The position numbers and the translations under genes were made by a program. Shown here in pieces: positions 42,752-52,074 of a stretch of DNA of 64,000 nt (position 1 is its first letter; each line of letters starts with the position of its first letter). The stretch is from Runella sp. CRIBMP (GTDB lineage: Bacteria > Bacteroidota > Bacteroidia > Cytophagales > Spirosomataceae), in NCBI RefSeq assembly GCF_009905605.1, contig NZ_JAAAKZ010000011.1, positions 1-64,000 of the forward strand, written 5' to 3'. Below the pieces are notes generated by a model. That model saw only the letters and a program-made list of their open reading frames with translations. It made no database searches and was not told the DNA's origin.

Positions 42752-45700
42752 TTAAAACTTAAACGTCAGGTTCACTCCCATGCTGCGGGTGGAAGGAAAC
42801 TGGGTCAGCTCCACACCAGGCGTCAGGGTTCCGTTGTTGAGGTTGCCGCCTTCGGGGTCAAAACCCGGAAACGAAGTAAAATTGAAAAGGTCGCGACCAA
42901 ACACCGCCACGCTCATCTGTCGTATGCCAGTACGGCGGAGTAATTGTTGCGGAACGTTACCTTCAAACCGAACTTCTCTGATCTTTAAGAATGAAGCATC
43001 AAAAATGTTGGTTTCGGCATTGCTGATCTGAAAGTAGTTGTCGTAGTAGGCGCTTGCGGCCACTTTAACGGTATTGGGCTTATATGAGCCGTCGGACTGT
43101 AACACTACGCCGTTGCCGATCAAACCGCCGTCGCGCCCGGGCAGGGTAACGCGCGTTTTGCCGAGGGTATTGTTTTTATGATTGGTTTGCGAATACATAC
43201 TTCCGCCCATTTGTCCATCCAGCAATATGCTCACTCTGAACCCTTTATAATTAAATTCGTTCATAATGCTTCCTTTCCAGTCGGCAAAGGCATTGCCCCA
43301 TTTTTTAACGTTCGGGTCAAGTTGGGCGGGCAGGCCGTTGGTGCCGTAGATGATTTGGCCATCGGGCGAGCGCTGAAAACCGCGCCCGTACATGTCGCCC
43401 ATCAGGCCGCCTACGCGGGCTTCAATGCTGACGTTGCTCCCGTGATTGTAAATGGTCTGGTTAGTAATGCCTTCGGCAAGATCCTTCACATAACTGCGAT
43501 TGCGTGACCAGATCAGCGTGGTATTCCATGTAAAAGTGGGGTTACTTACGGGTTTGCCCGTGAGTTTTACTTCCCATCCTTTGCTGTTGATGAGGCCCGC
43601 ATTGATGAGCGCATTGGAAAATCCCGACGTGGGGTCGAGCGGAACCGCCAGAATCTGGTTGCGGCTGTTGTTGTTGTAATAGGCCACATCCATGCCAAGA
43701 CGGTTTTTATACAGACGTAGGTCGATGCCCAGTTCATAACTGGACGTGATCTCGGGCTTGAGGTTGGCATTGAACAAGGTTCCCGGGTTGGTAAAACTGT
43801 TTCCGTAAATACGGTCGTAGTAGCGGGCGGTTTGGTAGGGGCGCGTATCATTGCCCACCTGCGCCCACGACGCTCTGAACTTGGCAAAGGAAATGGCTTC
43901 CGGCAGGGTAAACAATTCGTTCAGTAGGAAGCTGCTGCTCACGGAGGGGTAAAAAAAGGAATTGTTGGCAAAAGGCAGCGTGCTGGACCAGTCATTCCGA
44001 CCGGTCAGGTCAAGAAAAATCTTTTCGTCGTAGGCAAACTGCGCCGATCCGTAAACGCTGTTGATGGCTTTTTTCGTTTTGAGCGGGTCGGCAACGGCCT
44101 GATCCAGGCTGTTGGAAATCTGATAGATACCCGGTTGAGCCAACTGATCGGCATACATTCCCGCAAAATCATAGGTTTGGCGCATGGCATTACCTCCAGC
44201 AGAAGCCGTCAGGCTGATTTTATTGGATAGATTGTCTTTGTAGGTCAGCAAAAAATCCGTGTTAGATTCATAACTGAAGACATTTTGCTCCCTGAACATC
44301 CCTCTGGGGTACTTGGTCATGCTGAAAGGGCGCTGCTGCGAGCGGTATTCAAAAGACATATCCACGCCCGTTCGGACCATCAGGTCCAGTTTTTTTGAAA
44401 TTTCATAGTTAGCCGATATATTTCCGATCAGCCCATGTTTGTTCAATTTATTCAGCATCTCGTACATGCTCAGGTAAGGATTATCAGGCCCAGGATTGAA
44501 CGGATTGCGTTGTTGCACTCCTTCCAGACCTGGCTGCCAATAGGGCTTGTACCATTCGGGCCGCACATTTGGCGCGGGCCCGATGATCAGGAAATACATC
44601 AGCGATTGATTGTTGTAGCCTGCGGCGGGAAGATTATCGCTGCGTTTATTGGTATAATTGGCCTTTCCCATGATCTTCAGTCGGCTCGACAGTTGCTGAT
44701 TGACCGACAGTGCGGCATTGATGCGTTCAAAACCTGTATTGGGGATGATCCACTCGTTTTTTAAGTGAGTAAACGAAAACCGAGCCGACCCTTTATCCGT
44801 TCCGCCTTCGAGCGAAAGACTGTTGGAAAAGGTTCGTCCCGTTTGGAAATACCCCGAGATGTAGTCTTTGTAGGCTACCCAGGGAGTGCGTTCTGTGGGC
44901 TTGCCGTCGGGAGCGTCGGGATTGTACTGAAAGTAGGATTGACCGTTAAATTTCGGGCCCCACGCCCGTCCGGCGGCGGCCGTGGTGCTTGTATTGATGC
45001 CGTCGGCACTGTTTAAGTAGGAATAATAGGCGTCGGTACGCCCTTCACCGTACTCAAACTGATAATCGGGCCAGCGGTTTACCTGCTCAATGTTGAAGTT
45101 GGTATTGAAAGTCACGCCGATGCCCCGGTCTTTGCGGACCCCGGTTTTTGTGGTGATGATCAGCGCACCGCCCGCGGCCCGGCTCCCGTAGAGAGCCGTG
45201 GCTCCGGGGCCTTTCAGCACCGTAACTTTTTCTATATCGTCGGGGTTAAGGTCAGAAACGGTAGAGCCGTAATCAATCGGACTGTCGGCCGAAAGGTGCG
45301 AGCTGAAGCCCGTGCCCGTGATTTTGCTGCTGATAGGAACACCGTCCACTACGATCAGGGCCTGATTGTTTTCCAGATTGAGCGATGATTCACCCCGGAG
45401 TGTAATCCGGGCCGAGCCCATGGGCCCGCCGCCTACGCCCTGAATGTTCAGTCCCGCCACTTTTCCCGAAAGGGTATTGGCCCAGTTGTTGGTTTTGGCA
45501 TCCACTACGACGTTGGCATTGATGGTTTGGGCGGCAAAACCCAGTGATTTTTCTTCACGTTTGATACCCAATGCCGTCACCACCACCTCACTTAGGGTTT
45601 TGGTATCCTCCTGTAAAACAACATCAATGCTGCTGCGATTGCCTGGAGTTATCTCCTGAGTGGCAAATCCGATGGCGGAGAACGTTAATACGGAGGTGGC

Positions 45701-45907
45701 AGTTACCCCGTTGAGTTTGTAATTTCCGTTGGCGTCTGAGGAGGTGCCGACGGTGCCGCCTTTGATCAGAACGTTCACTCCTGGTACCGCCTCTCCCGAA
45801 GCCGAAGTGATCTTGCCTGAAACCGATGCAATCTGAGCTTGTACAAAAGAGGAGAAGATACAGCACAACACCATTAGCCATCCACTGCAAAGTAGATTTT
45901 TTTTCAT
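42752..45907 (-). CDS. SusC/RagA TonB-dependent outer-membrane transporter without STN domain, locus 3
   Basis: The 1051-residue protein has a signal peptide (cleavage near FVQAQ, residue 25), then directly a CarboxypepD-regulatory domain (SVSGKITSASGEAVPGVNVL near 29-48), the linker SEVVVTALGIKREEK, plug domain with the VVDGVPI string near 190, and a beta-barrel ending VNLTFKF. Unlike the two other SusC proteins here it lacks the N-terminal STN domain, and no sigma/FecR pair is adjacent, so it is controlled in another way. One candidate site is the 21-bp repeat element at 46192 in the divergent upstream region. Confidence 0.93.
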   Translation of the reverse strand: MKKNLLCSGWLMVLCCIFSSFVQAQIASVSGKITSASGEAVPGVNVLIKGGTVGTSSDANGNYKLNGVTATSVLTFSAIGFATQEITPGNRSSIDVVLQEDTKTLSEVVVTALGIKREEKSLGFAAQTINANVVVDAKTNNWANTLSGKVAGLNIQGVGGGPMGSARITLRGESSLNLENNQALIVVDGVPISSKITGTGFSSHLSADSPIDYGSTVSDLNPDDIEKVTVLKGPGATALYGSRAAGGALIITTKTGVRKDRGIGVTFNTNFNIEQVNRWPDYQFEYGEGRTDAYYSYLNSADGINTSTTAAAGRAWGPKFNGQSYFQYNPDAPDGKPTERTPWVAYKDYISGYFQTGRTFSNSLSLEGGTDKGSARFSFTHLKNEWIIPNTGFERINAALSVNQQLSSRLKIMGKANYTNKRSDNLPAAGYNNQSLMYFLIIGPAPNVRPEWYKPYWQPGLEGVQQRNPFNPGPDNPYLSMYEMLNKLNKHGLIGNISANYEISKKLDLMVRTGVDMSFEYRSQQRPFSMTKYPRGMFREQNVFSYESNTDFLLTYKDNLSNKISLTASAGGNAMRQTYDFAGMYADQLAQPGIYQISNSLDQAVADPLKTKKAINSVYGSAQFAYDEKIFLDLTGRNDWSSTLPFANNSFFYPSVSSSFLLNELFTLPEAISFAKFRASWAQVGNDTRPYQTARYYDRIYGNSFTNPGTLFNANLKPEITSSYELGIDLRLYKNRLGMDVAYYNNNSRNQILAVPLDPTSGFSNALINAGLINSKGWEVKLTGKPVSNPTFTWNTTLIWSRNRSYVKDLAEGITNQTIYNHGSNVSIEARVGGLMGDMYGRGFQRSPDGQIIYGTNGLPAQLDPNVKKWGNAFADWKGSIMNEFNYKGFRVSILLDGQMGGSMYSQTNHKNNTLGKTRVTLPGRDGGLIGNGVVLQSDGSYKPNTVKVAASAYYDNYFQISNAETNIFDASFLKIREVRFEGNVPQQLLRRTGIRQMSVAVFGRDLFNFTSFPGFDPEGGNLNNGTLTPGVELTQFPSTRSMGVNLTFKF

Positions 45908-45956
45908 AATTTTACTGCGTTTTTAGTGACCTGATAAGAAACTGAAAATCACTTGA

Positions 45957-45982
45957 GTCACAGCCGGTGCAACGGCTGTGAC
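45957..45982 (-). promoter_or_regulatory. Hairpin in the susC 3 leader
   Basis: GTCACAGCCG and CGGCTGTGAC pair perfectly with a 6-base loop (GTGCAA), 50 bases before the susC 3 start. On the plus strand it is followed by TTTTTTT and would look like a terminator, but no plus-strand gene precedes it; on the minus strand it lies in the untranslated leader. Confidence 0.5.
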
Positions 45983-46005
45983 TTTTTTTATAAAATGTTT
46001 CGCTG

Positions 46006-46013
46006 CAAAATTA
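46006..46013 (-). promoter_or_regulatory. Promoter -7 box for susC 3
   Basis: TAATTTTG on the minus strand matches TAnnTTTG, 99 bases upstream of the susC start. A good -33 TTTG at the right distance is missing, which fits an activator-dependent promoter. Confidence 0.4.
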
Positions 46014-46191
46014 GGGCTTCAGCAAGCCGCCGACGTTAAGAAACGTTTAAGGCTTTGTTAATTTTACTAACAGCCGATGCTTCATTTGTTCATAAAACGT
46101 TACTTTCAGAAAGAATTTACCTTTGAATTCCTGTATCAATCCATATACATCGTAAAACCTGCCGAGCGAGTAACTGCCTGGGTGGAGGGGA

Positions 46192-46219
46192 TGCCAAAAT
46201 AGTGGAAAAAGTTGCCAAC
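46192..46219 (+). promoter_or_regulatory. Direct-repeat element, copy C (TGCCA/TGCCA spaced 21 bp)
   Basis: TGCCAAAATA at 46192 and TGCCAA at 46213, 21 bp apart, with GTGGAAA between them, the third copy of the element at 3896 and 35711. It is 87 bp upstream of the hydrolase gene and about 180 bp from the susC 3 -7 box. Confidence 0.5.
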
Positions 46220-46305
46220 ATCTGCGGAGTAAACCTTGGAAAAACAAAGGTTATTTGCAGTATAATGTCTATAAAAAATGTACTAATATTTCCTGATACA
46301 GCACT

Positions 46306-47535
46306 ATGCAACTGTTTTATCTATTTCTCCTTGTGTTTTCGATGGGTGTACAGTCTGTTCAGGCTAAGTATGTTGAGATCAACATTCAGCCCCAAGCAGG
46401 AGAACAGTTCAAATCTGCCGCGTATCGGTTATGGATTCCTCGCAATACGGCTACCGTTAGGGGAATAATTGTCAAACAGCACGGCTGCGGTACAGGAGCC
46501 TCCAATCACGGGCTCAACCACGCCAATGATCTTCAATGGCAGGCCCTGGCCCAAAAGCATCAAATGGCACTGTTAGGTACGGAGCTGACTAATTTTGAAG
46601 CCTGTTCGCAGTGGTTCAATACGCAGGCAGGTTCAGGAAATGCCTTTCTCCGGGCACTGCAGGCTCTTGCCGAAAAGACGGGTCATGCCGAGTTGACTGC
46701 CGTTCCGTGGGCATTATGGGGTCATTCGGGCGGCGGGTTTTGGTGTACAGGGATGCTGTTTGACCATCCTAAAAGTGTACTGTGCGCTATACCGAGGTCG
46801 GGTGGGTATGCTTCCATGGTTTGGAATGCCGCTGTAAAAGAAATCCCGGTCATGTGGATGGCAGGTGAAAAAGACATTGTTGACGGTCAGGATTATGTCA
46901 AAGCGCTTACCTTCAAATCCTTTAATGCATACCGACGCCTCGGGGCGTATTGGGGGGTAGCTATTGATCCCAAAGCCGACCACGGCAACCGCGATGGCCG
47001 CAGTTTTTACATACGATGGATGGATGAAATGCTTTCGTTGCGACTCCCGAAAGAGGCCCGAAAGCCCGTGCTGTTGGATTCCCTGATAGGTTGGTTGGGG
47101 CATCCGACTTCGTTTGAGATCAAGCCTTTTGCGGCTGTACCTGAAAAACGAAATGATTGGGTTTGGCTGCCTTCCGAATCGGCCGCTCATCACTGGCAAG
47201 AGTTTGTCCGTAGGGGATGGGTGACGGATACTTCAGCCCCGCCCACTCCGCAAAACCTATCCCTAAGCCCTGCCTCATCGACTGGGGTCATGTTGAAATG
47301 GGAGGCGGAGATTGATTTGGAGAGCGGAATAAAGCAGTTTACTATTTATAGGAACGGTGCATTGGCAGGAACAGTGCCGGGGCAGAAATCCAATTTTCAC
47401 GATGCGCCGGAGCCCGCGAATCCACTTTTTCACTACGTGTTTTCTTCACTGAGTCAATCGGACAAAATCACCGTTACGGCAGTAAATTATCAAAATCTCG
47501 AAAGCGGAAAAAGTAAAGAAATCAGTATAAAGTAG
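46306..47535 (+). CDS. Secreted alpha/beta hydrolase with C-terminal fibronectin type III-like domain
   Basis: The 409-residue protein has a signal peptide ending near QSVQA (residue 20). An alpha/beta hydrolase domain of about 280 residues follows: KQHGCGTGASNHG near 57-69 (oxyanion region), the nucleophile elbow GHSGGG with Ser141, an acid candidate in GEKDIVDGQD near 183-192 and a histidine in KADHGN near 219-224. A beta-sandwich of about 100 residues (TSAPPTPQNLSLSPASSTGV split near 305-324) ends the protein, like a fibronectin type III module. It probably is an esterase acting on acylated glycans (inference). Copy C of the direct repeat lies just upstream. Confidence 0.78.
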   Translation: MQLFYLFLLVFSMGVQSVQAKYVEINIQPQAGEQFKSAAYRLWIPRNTATVRGIIVKQHGCGTGASNHGLNHANDLQWQALAQKHQMALLGTELTNFEACSQWFNTQAGSGNAFLRALQALAEKTGHAELTAVPWALWGHSGGGFWCTGMLFDHPKSVLCAIPRSGGYASMVWNAAVKEIPVMWMAGEKDIVDGQDYVKALTFKSFNAYRRLGAYWGVAIDPKADHGNRDGRSFYIRWMDEMLSLRLPKEARKPVLLDSLIGWLGHPTSFEIKPFAAVPEKRNDWVWLPSESAAHHWQEFVRRGWVTDTSAPPTPQNLSLSPASSTGVMLKWEAEIDLESGIKQFTIYRNGALAGTVPGQKSNFHDAPEPANPLFHYVFSSLSQSDKITVTAVNYQNLESGKSKEISIK

Positions 47536-47623
47536 GAGCATCTGTTCTTTTTTCTTCGCTATTGGACTTAATAAAAACGTTTTAAGCGCTTATTAGCTAT
47601 TTTCTCATTATTAATTTTTAGAA

Positions 47624-50227
47624 ATGAAGATCATTAAGTTGAAATATCTATTATTGGCCTTGTGTTTAACTGGATTCACGGTCGCTACTGACGTTCCCAG
47701 TAAACCCGACGACAGCCGTTTTACCAAGATCGTGCTGGACGATGACCTTAATGAACCCATGGAACTGGACATTGCCGACGACGGGGTGGTGTATTATATT
47801 GAACGGATCGGTAACCTCAACAGTTTTGACCCTAAAACCAATAAAAAAAAGCTCATTGCCAAGCTGAGTGTACGTGCTACCGCCGAAGACGGACTGCTGG
47901 GCCTGGCCCTTGACCCTAATTTCAGTACCAATCATTGGCTGTACATGTATTACGGCGACCCAGTACCTCAAAGAGAGGGGTTTGCAAACGTACTTTGTCG
48001 TTTTGAGGTCACAGCCACCGGATTGATCAATAAAAAAGAAATTCTACGCGTACCGCTGCTGCACGAAGGAGTCAATCATTCAGCGGGCTCGCTTGCCTTT
48101 GACGCGAAAGGGAATTTGTATCTTTCCACCGGCGATAACACCAGTCCATTTGAATCAGACGGCTATTCGCCTTCGGATGACCGTCCTGGCCGCCTTCGCT
48201 TTGACGCCCTCAAATCATCTGGCAATACCAATGACCTGCGCGGTAAAATTCTGCGAATTCATCCTACAATGGATGGCGCATATACCATTCCCGAAGGAAA
48301 CCTGTTTCCCAAAGGCACGCCCGGCACCCGTCCTGAAATCTACGTGATGGGATGCCGCAATCCCTACCGTATTTCGGTAGATAACCGTACTGGATTTCTG
48401 TACTGGGGAGAAGTGGGCCCGGATGCCGGGAATGACAGCCTGATGCGCGGCCCGAGAGGAAATGACGAAATCAATCAGGCACGCCGGGCAGGAAATTTCG
48501 GTTGGCCGATGTTTGTCGGCAACAATAAGCCGTATTATCGTTATGATTTTGATGCAAAGAAATCGGGAGAGCTGTTTGATGCTCGGAAACCGATTAATTT
48601 TTCCCGCAACAATACAGGGCTGAAAGAACTTCCTCCCGCCCAAAGCGCCTTCATTTGGTATCCGTATGCCGATTCTCCCGAGTTTCCAGAACTTGGTACG
48701 GGCGGGCGCAATGCCATGGGTGGCCCGGTCTATTATTACGATGATTATGAAGCTTTTGCGGGAAAGTTCCCCCGCTATTTTGACAAAAAACTTTTTATAT
48801 ACGACTGGATGCGAGGATGGGTGTTTATGGCTAAAATGAAAGAAAACGGTGATTTGGAAAAATTGGAGCGCTTTCTGCCGGAGACCGAATTCAACCACCC
48901 CGTTGATATGGCCTTTAATAAGAAGGGTGAGCTCTACATGCTGGAATACGGTACTTACTGGCGCGCCAAAAATACCGATGCCAAACTGGTTCGGATTGAA
49001 TACAACGAAGGTAACCGCGCCCCGGTGGCCAAAATTACAGCCGATAAAACCGTTGGAGCCGCGCCGCTGAAGGTCCGATTTTCGGCCAAAGGTTCTTTTG
49101 ATTATGATAAATCCGATTCGCTGAAGTATGAGTGGTTTTTTACGGCAAACACCGTACAGGGTCGGGGGCCTGAGCCAACCTTTACCTTTACCAAGCCTGG
49201 TATTTATCAAAGTCGAGTACGGGTCACTGACCCCAAAGGAAAAATGACGGAAAACAGACTGACGGTACGCGTAGGCAACGAACCGCCGACAGTCAGGGTG
49301 GACTGGCAGGGAAATCGCTCTTTTTATTTCGATGAAAGCGAAGTCAACTATCAGGTAAAAGTAACTGACCGCGAGGACAAAATCACTGACCCCAAGCGAA
49401 TCAAGGTATTGTTTCATTACCTGCCAGAAGGTGAAGACGCAGCAGGTATGATGGCTACAGGAGAAGTGACGCTGAAAGGCAAAACATTGATAGAACAAAG
49501 TGACTGCAAGGCATGTCACGCCCTCAATAATAAATCCGTAGGTCCGAGCTATCAGGAGGTAGCCAAACGCTATTCCGAAGTCGACATTTCGAAACTGGCC
49601 GAAAAGATCATCAACGGCGGGGGAGGGGTTTGGACCAAAGACCACGTGATGTCGGCGCACCCGCAACTGCTCAAGGAAGATGCCGCCGAAATGGTTCGGT
49701 ATATACTTTCACTCAACAGACCAAGCCCGCAGCTTCCGTCAAAGGGAAGTGTCAAACTAAGTCAGCCGCAGGGGAGCTATTTTATGATTGCCCGCTACAC
49801 CGATGCCGGAAGGCTGGTGGGGCAGGATATTGTTCGTTTGCGTCCCGCAAAATTTGTGGCTTCCGAAGCGGATGTATTCCATAAAGTGGCTAAGAAAAAC
49901 GCCCCCGCCCTAGGTGCTTCCACAATGAATTACAATGAAACTGGTGCCTGGATCTGCTTTAAAAATTTGGATTTGACCGGGTTAAAAACCCTGAAAACCA
50001 ATCTCTATACACCAAAACTGATCGGTACGCTGGAAATCAGGGCGGGCAGCCCGTTGGGGCCCGTCATTGCAGAAGTACCCGTCGGCGGTAAGGATGTAGA
50101 AGAAACCACGGTCCCCCTTCGTGCGTCCGAAGGGCTGCAGGATGTTTATGTCGTGTACAGGGAAACGTCGGGAGGAGCCAATATCTGGAAAACGCTGAAT
50201 CTTCGATGGCTTGAGTTTGGAAAGTAA
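47624..50227 (+). CDS. PQQ-type sugar dehydrogenase fused to PKD, cytochrome c and CBM6-like domains
   Basis: This is an 867-residue multidomain secreted protein. The signal peptide ends near residue 22. A glucose/sorbosone dehydrogenase-type beta-propeller (about 30-455) has the AEDGLLGLALDPNFSTNHW string and the HSAGSLAFDAKGNLYLSTGD block. A PKD domain lies at about 465-555 (NRAPVAKITADKTVGAAPLK), a cytochrome c domain with heme motif CKACH at 628-632, and a C-terminal carbohydrate-binding beta domain (about 715-867). It would oxidise a sugar at the cell surface or periplasm and pass electrons to its own heme. It follows the hydrolase by 88 bases and may share its transcript. Confidence 0.86.
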   Translation: MKIIKLKYLLLALCLTGFTVATDVPSKPDDSRFTKIVLDDDLNEPMELDIADDGVVYYIERIGNLNSFDPKTNKKKLIAKLSVRATAEDGLLGLALDPNFSTNHWLYMYYGDPVPQREGFANVLCRFEVTATGLINKKEILRVPLLHEGVNHSAGSLAFDAKGNLYLSTGDNTSPFESDGYSPSDDRPGRLRFDALKSSGNTNDLRGKILRIHPTMDGAYTIPEGNLFPKGTPGTRPEIYVMGCRNPYRISVDNRTGFLYWGEVGPDAGNDSLMRGPRGNDEINQARRAGNFGWPMFVGNNKPYYRYDFDAKKSGELFDARKPINFSRNNTGLKELPPAQSAFIWYPYADSPEFPELGTGGRNAMGGPVYYYDDYEAFAGKFPRYFDKKLFIYDWMRGWVFMAKMKENGDLEKLERFLPETEFNHPVDMAFNKKGELYMLEYGTYWRAKNTDAKLVRIEYNEGNRAPVAKITADKTVGAAPLKVRFSAKGSFDYDKSDSLKYEWFFTANTVQGRGPEPTFTFTKPGIYQSRVRVTDPKGKMTENRLTVRVGNEPPTVRVDWQGNRSFYFDESEVNYQVKVTDREDKITDPKRIKVLFHYLPEGEDAAGMMATGEVTLKGKTLIEQSDCKACHALNNKSVGPSYQEVAKRYSEVDISKLAEKIINGGGGVWTKDHVMSAHPQLLKEDAAEMVRYILSLNRPSPQLPSKGSVKLSQPQGSYFMIARYTDAGRLVGQDIVRLRPAKFVASEADVFHKVAKKNAPALGASTMNYNETGAWICFKNLDLTGLKTLKTNLYTPKLIGTLEIRAGSPLGPVIAEVPVGGKDVEETTVPLRASEGLQDVYVVYRETSGGANIWKTLNLRWLEFGK

Positions 50228-50242
50228 TTCTGGGGCAGAAAC

Positions 50243-50814
50243 TCAGTAGATATAAACGAGTGATTCATCGCTGTTTTTTCCGCTCAGGAAACTGCTGTAT
50301 GAACTTACCACCAGAGTATCGGCACTTGTTTTCAGGCTAGATTTCCGAATGATCAACTCATTGGAGAGGGTTTCGGCGCGTGATTTTGTCGATTTGTTTT
50401 CATTTTCAATTTCGTTGATACAGAGTTGGGCCGCCATGCTGCCCATTTCAAATCCCTTTTGGCCCAGACCCGTTACCGAAGGCTCAAGCAGCGCCAGTAA
50501 AGGATCGCAACTGAAAGCTGCCAATCCTAGTTGACTGCCGATGTGAAGACCCATTTTTTTTGTCTCGGAATAAACCGCCAACGCTATTTGTTCTCCAGTG
50601 GCAAAAATAGCATCGGGCTTTTGTTCCATACTCATCACCTTCTGAAAGCCCACTCGTCCTTCTTGAAAACTCATACCCGTTTTCACGATCAGTGATTCGT
50701 CAGGCGTCATTCCGTATCGACTGATAGCTTCCCGGTACCCTTTGATTCGACTGCGACAGGTGTTCAAATGATCTCCTCCCGTTAAAATAGCGATACGCTG
50801 ATAACCTGGAAGGT
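50243..50814 (-). pseudogene. LacI-type transcriptional regulator, DNA-binding part deleted
   Basis: About 190 residues match the effector-binding domain of LacI-family regulators: GYQRIAILTGGDHLNTCRSR near the beginning, GYREAISRYGM, PDAIFATGEQIALAVYSETK, and LGLAAFSCDPLL, then ELIIRKSS and a serine-rich tail. Full proteins have about 340 residues. The N-terminal helix-turn-helix and first third of the sensor domain are absent, and homology stops near position 50814, where the plus strand changes into an inositol-phosphate synthase fragment. It cannot bind DNA in the normal way. A GTG at 50830 opens the frame but codes for unrelated residues from the neighbouring gene. Confidence 0.8.
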
Positions 50815-50820
50815 GAAAAT

Positions 50821-51759
50821 GTGAAGACACACACCGACAAGTCGACGCTGGTCGAAGAGCTTTTGGCAGATATTGAAAATTTCAAAATTGCCCACAACTG
50901 CGACCGTCTTGTAATGGTATGGTGGGGTTCGACGGAAATTTACCATGAGGCACAAGAGGTACATTCTTCATTGGCAAAGTTTGAGGAAGGGTTACGTACA
51001 AATGACCCGGACATTGCCCCCTCAATGATGTATGCGTATGCCGCCTTAAAATCGGGGGTTCCTTTTGCCATGGGGGCACCCAATCTTTGTCTGGATATTC
51101 CCGCGCTGGAAGAATTGGCCCTATTGACCAACACCCCTATTGCGGGCAAAGACTTCAAAACGGGACAAACCCTGATGAAAACAATTGTGGCTCCTGGCTT
51201 AAGAGCAAGGGCTTTGGGCGTAAGAGGCTGGTTTTCAATCAATATTTTAGGTAACCGCGACGGATTGGTACTTGATGTTCCCGAAAACTTTAAAACCAAA
51301 GAAGTATCCAAGGGCAATGTGCTGGATGGAATCCTGAACGGTGAACAAAACCCTGAATTGTGGGGCGATATACATCACAAAGTGCGAATCGAATATTATC
51401 CTCCTTTGGGTGATAATAAGGAAGGTTGGGATAACATTGATATTTTCGGCTGGATGGGGTATCAGATGCAGATCAAAATTAATTTTCTTTGTCGGGATTC
51501 AATTTTGGCCGCACCGATCGTGCTTGACCTGGCCTTGTTTCTTGATTTGGCCAAGCGGGCCGAATTGGCGGGAATTCAGGAATGGCTTTCGTTTTATTGG
51601 AAAGCTCCTCAGACTTTGCCCGAACTGGAGCCTATCCACGATTTGTTTAAACAACTTGAGAAGCTCGAAAATACCCTTCGTTATCTGATGGGGGAAGAGC
51701 TGATCACGAACTTGGGTATGGATTACTACCAAAATGTGGAGGAAGATGCCTCTTATTAG
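50821..51759 (+). pseudogene. Inositol-3-phosphate synthase, N-terminal part deleted
   Basis: The 312-residue frame starts with VKTHTDKSTLVEELLADI and continues through NCDRLVMVWWGSTEIY, AMGAPNLCLDIPAL, GKDFKTGQTLMKTIVAPGL, RGWFSINILGNRDG and a normal C-terminus, all typical of myo-inositol-1-phosphate synthase. Full-length enzymes have about 430-440 residues; the first 120 or so, with the first part of the NAD-binding fold, are missing, and the sequence upstream belongs to a LacI-type gene on the other strand. The catalytic lysines in the GKDFKTGQT region remain, but NAD binding should fail. A GTG at 50821 might still start translation of a folded fragment. The usual role is glucose 6-phosphate to inositol phosphate for lipid synthesis. 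Confidence 0.8.
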
Positions 51760-51769
51760 TTGTACTGAT

Positions 51770-51805
51770 AAAAGTACTTTGGTAAAACTTTACCACAATA
51801 CTTTT
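51770..51805 (+). terminator. Terminator after the inositol-phosphate synthase fragment
   Basis: AAAAGTA...TACTTTT enclosing GGTAAA...TTTACC (loop AC, with 4-base internal mismatches) makes a long hairpin followed by ATTTG. Confidence 0.5.
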
Positions 51806-51994
51806 ATTTGAAATTACCATTTTATCAATTATTTTTCTCTGTCGTGAGCTTAGCCTGTTAAATCATAATTTTGGTGGTGAAACCTTTACATTCACTAACT
51901 AGCTCGCAACTACTATTTTCAATTTGAATTTATTGACAATTCACATTCTTTGATGTCTCATCAAGTAAATCATGATTATGTAACAGGGTACTTT

Positions 51995-52041
51995 TAGATA
52001 ATTTTATATCTAAAAAAAGAGATATTGATAAAATTATATCT
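51995..52041 (+). promoter_or_regulatory. Operator-like inverted repeats in front of parA
   Basis: Two inverted repeats lie in tandem: TAGATA-N6-TATCTA (51995-52012) and AGATAT-N10-ATATCT (52020-52041). Both contain the ATATCTA half-site. The second runs into the -7 box at 52041. ParA proteins with an N-terminal DNA-binding domain commonly repress their own promoter, so these are candidate autoregulatory sites. Confidence 0.5.
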
Positions 52042-52048
52042 AATTTTG
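52041..52048 (+). promoter_or_regulatory. Promoter -7 box for parA-parB
   Basis: TAATTTTG matches TAnnTTTG and is 27 bases before the parA ATG. No clear -33 TTTG is present at the expected spacing. Confidence 0.4.
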
Positions 52049-52074
52049 GCTCTCTACTTTAACCCTTATTGCTG

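Larger units (their letters stand above)
45908..46305. other. Divergent regulatory interval between susC 3 and the hydrolase gene
   Basis: These 398 bases hold no gene. They contain a leader hairpin of susC 3 (45957-45982), a minus-strand -7 box (46006-46013) and direct-repeat copy C (46192-46219). Confidence 0.6.
51760..52074. other. A/T-rich leader of the partition operon
   Basis: This interval of 315 bases has no gene. After the hairpin at 51770 it is unusually A/T-rich compared with the rest of the window and holds the operator-like repeats at 51995-52041 and a -7 box at 52041. Confidence 0.6.

Noticed and set aside
45957-45990. Rho-independent terminator on the plus strand
   Set aside because: It has the right form (stem then seven T), but no plus-strand gene precedes it for kilobases; read instead as a leader hairpin of the minus-strand susC.
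48215-49666. A 483-codon open frame on the minus strand
   Set aside because: It lies entirely opposite the PQQ-type dehydrogenase gene, shows no signal peptide or recognisable motif, and has a composition typical of an antisense shadow.
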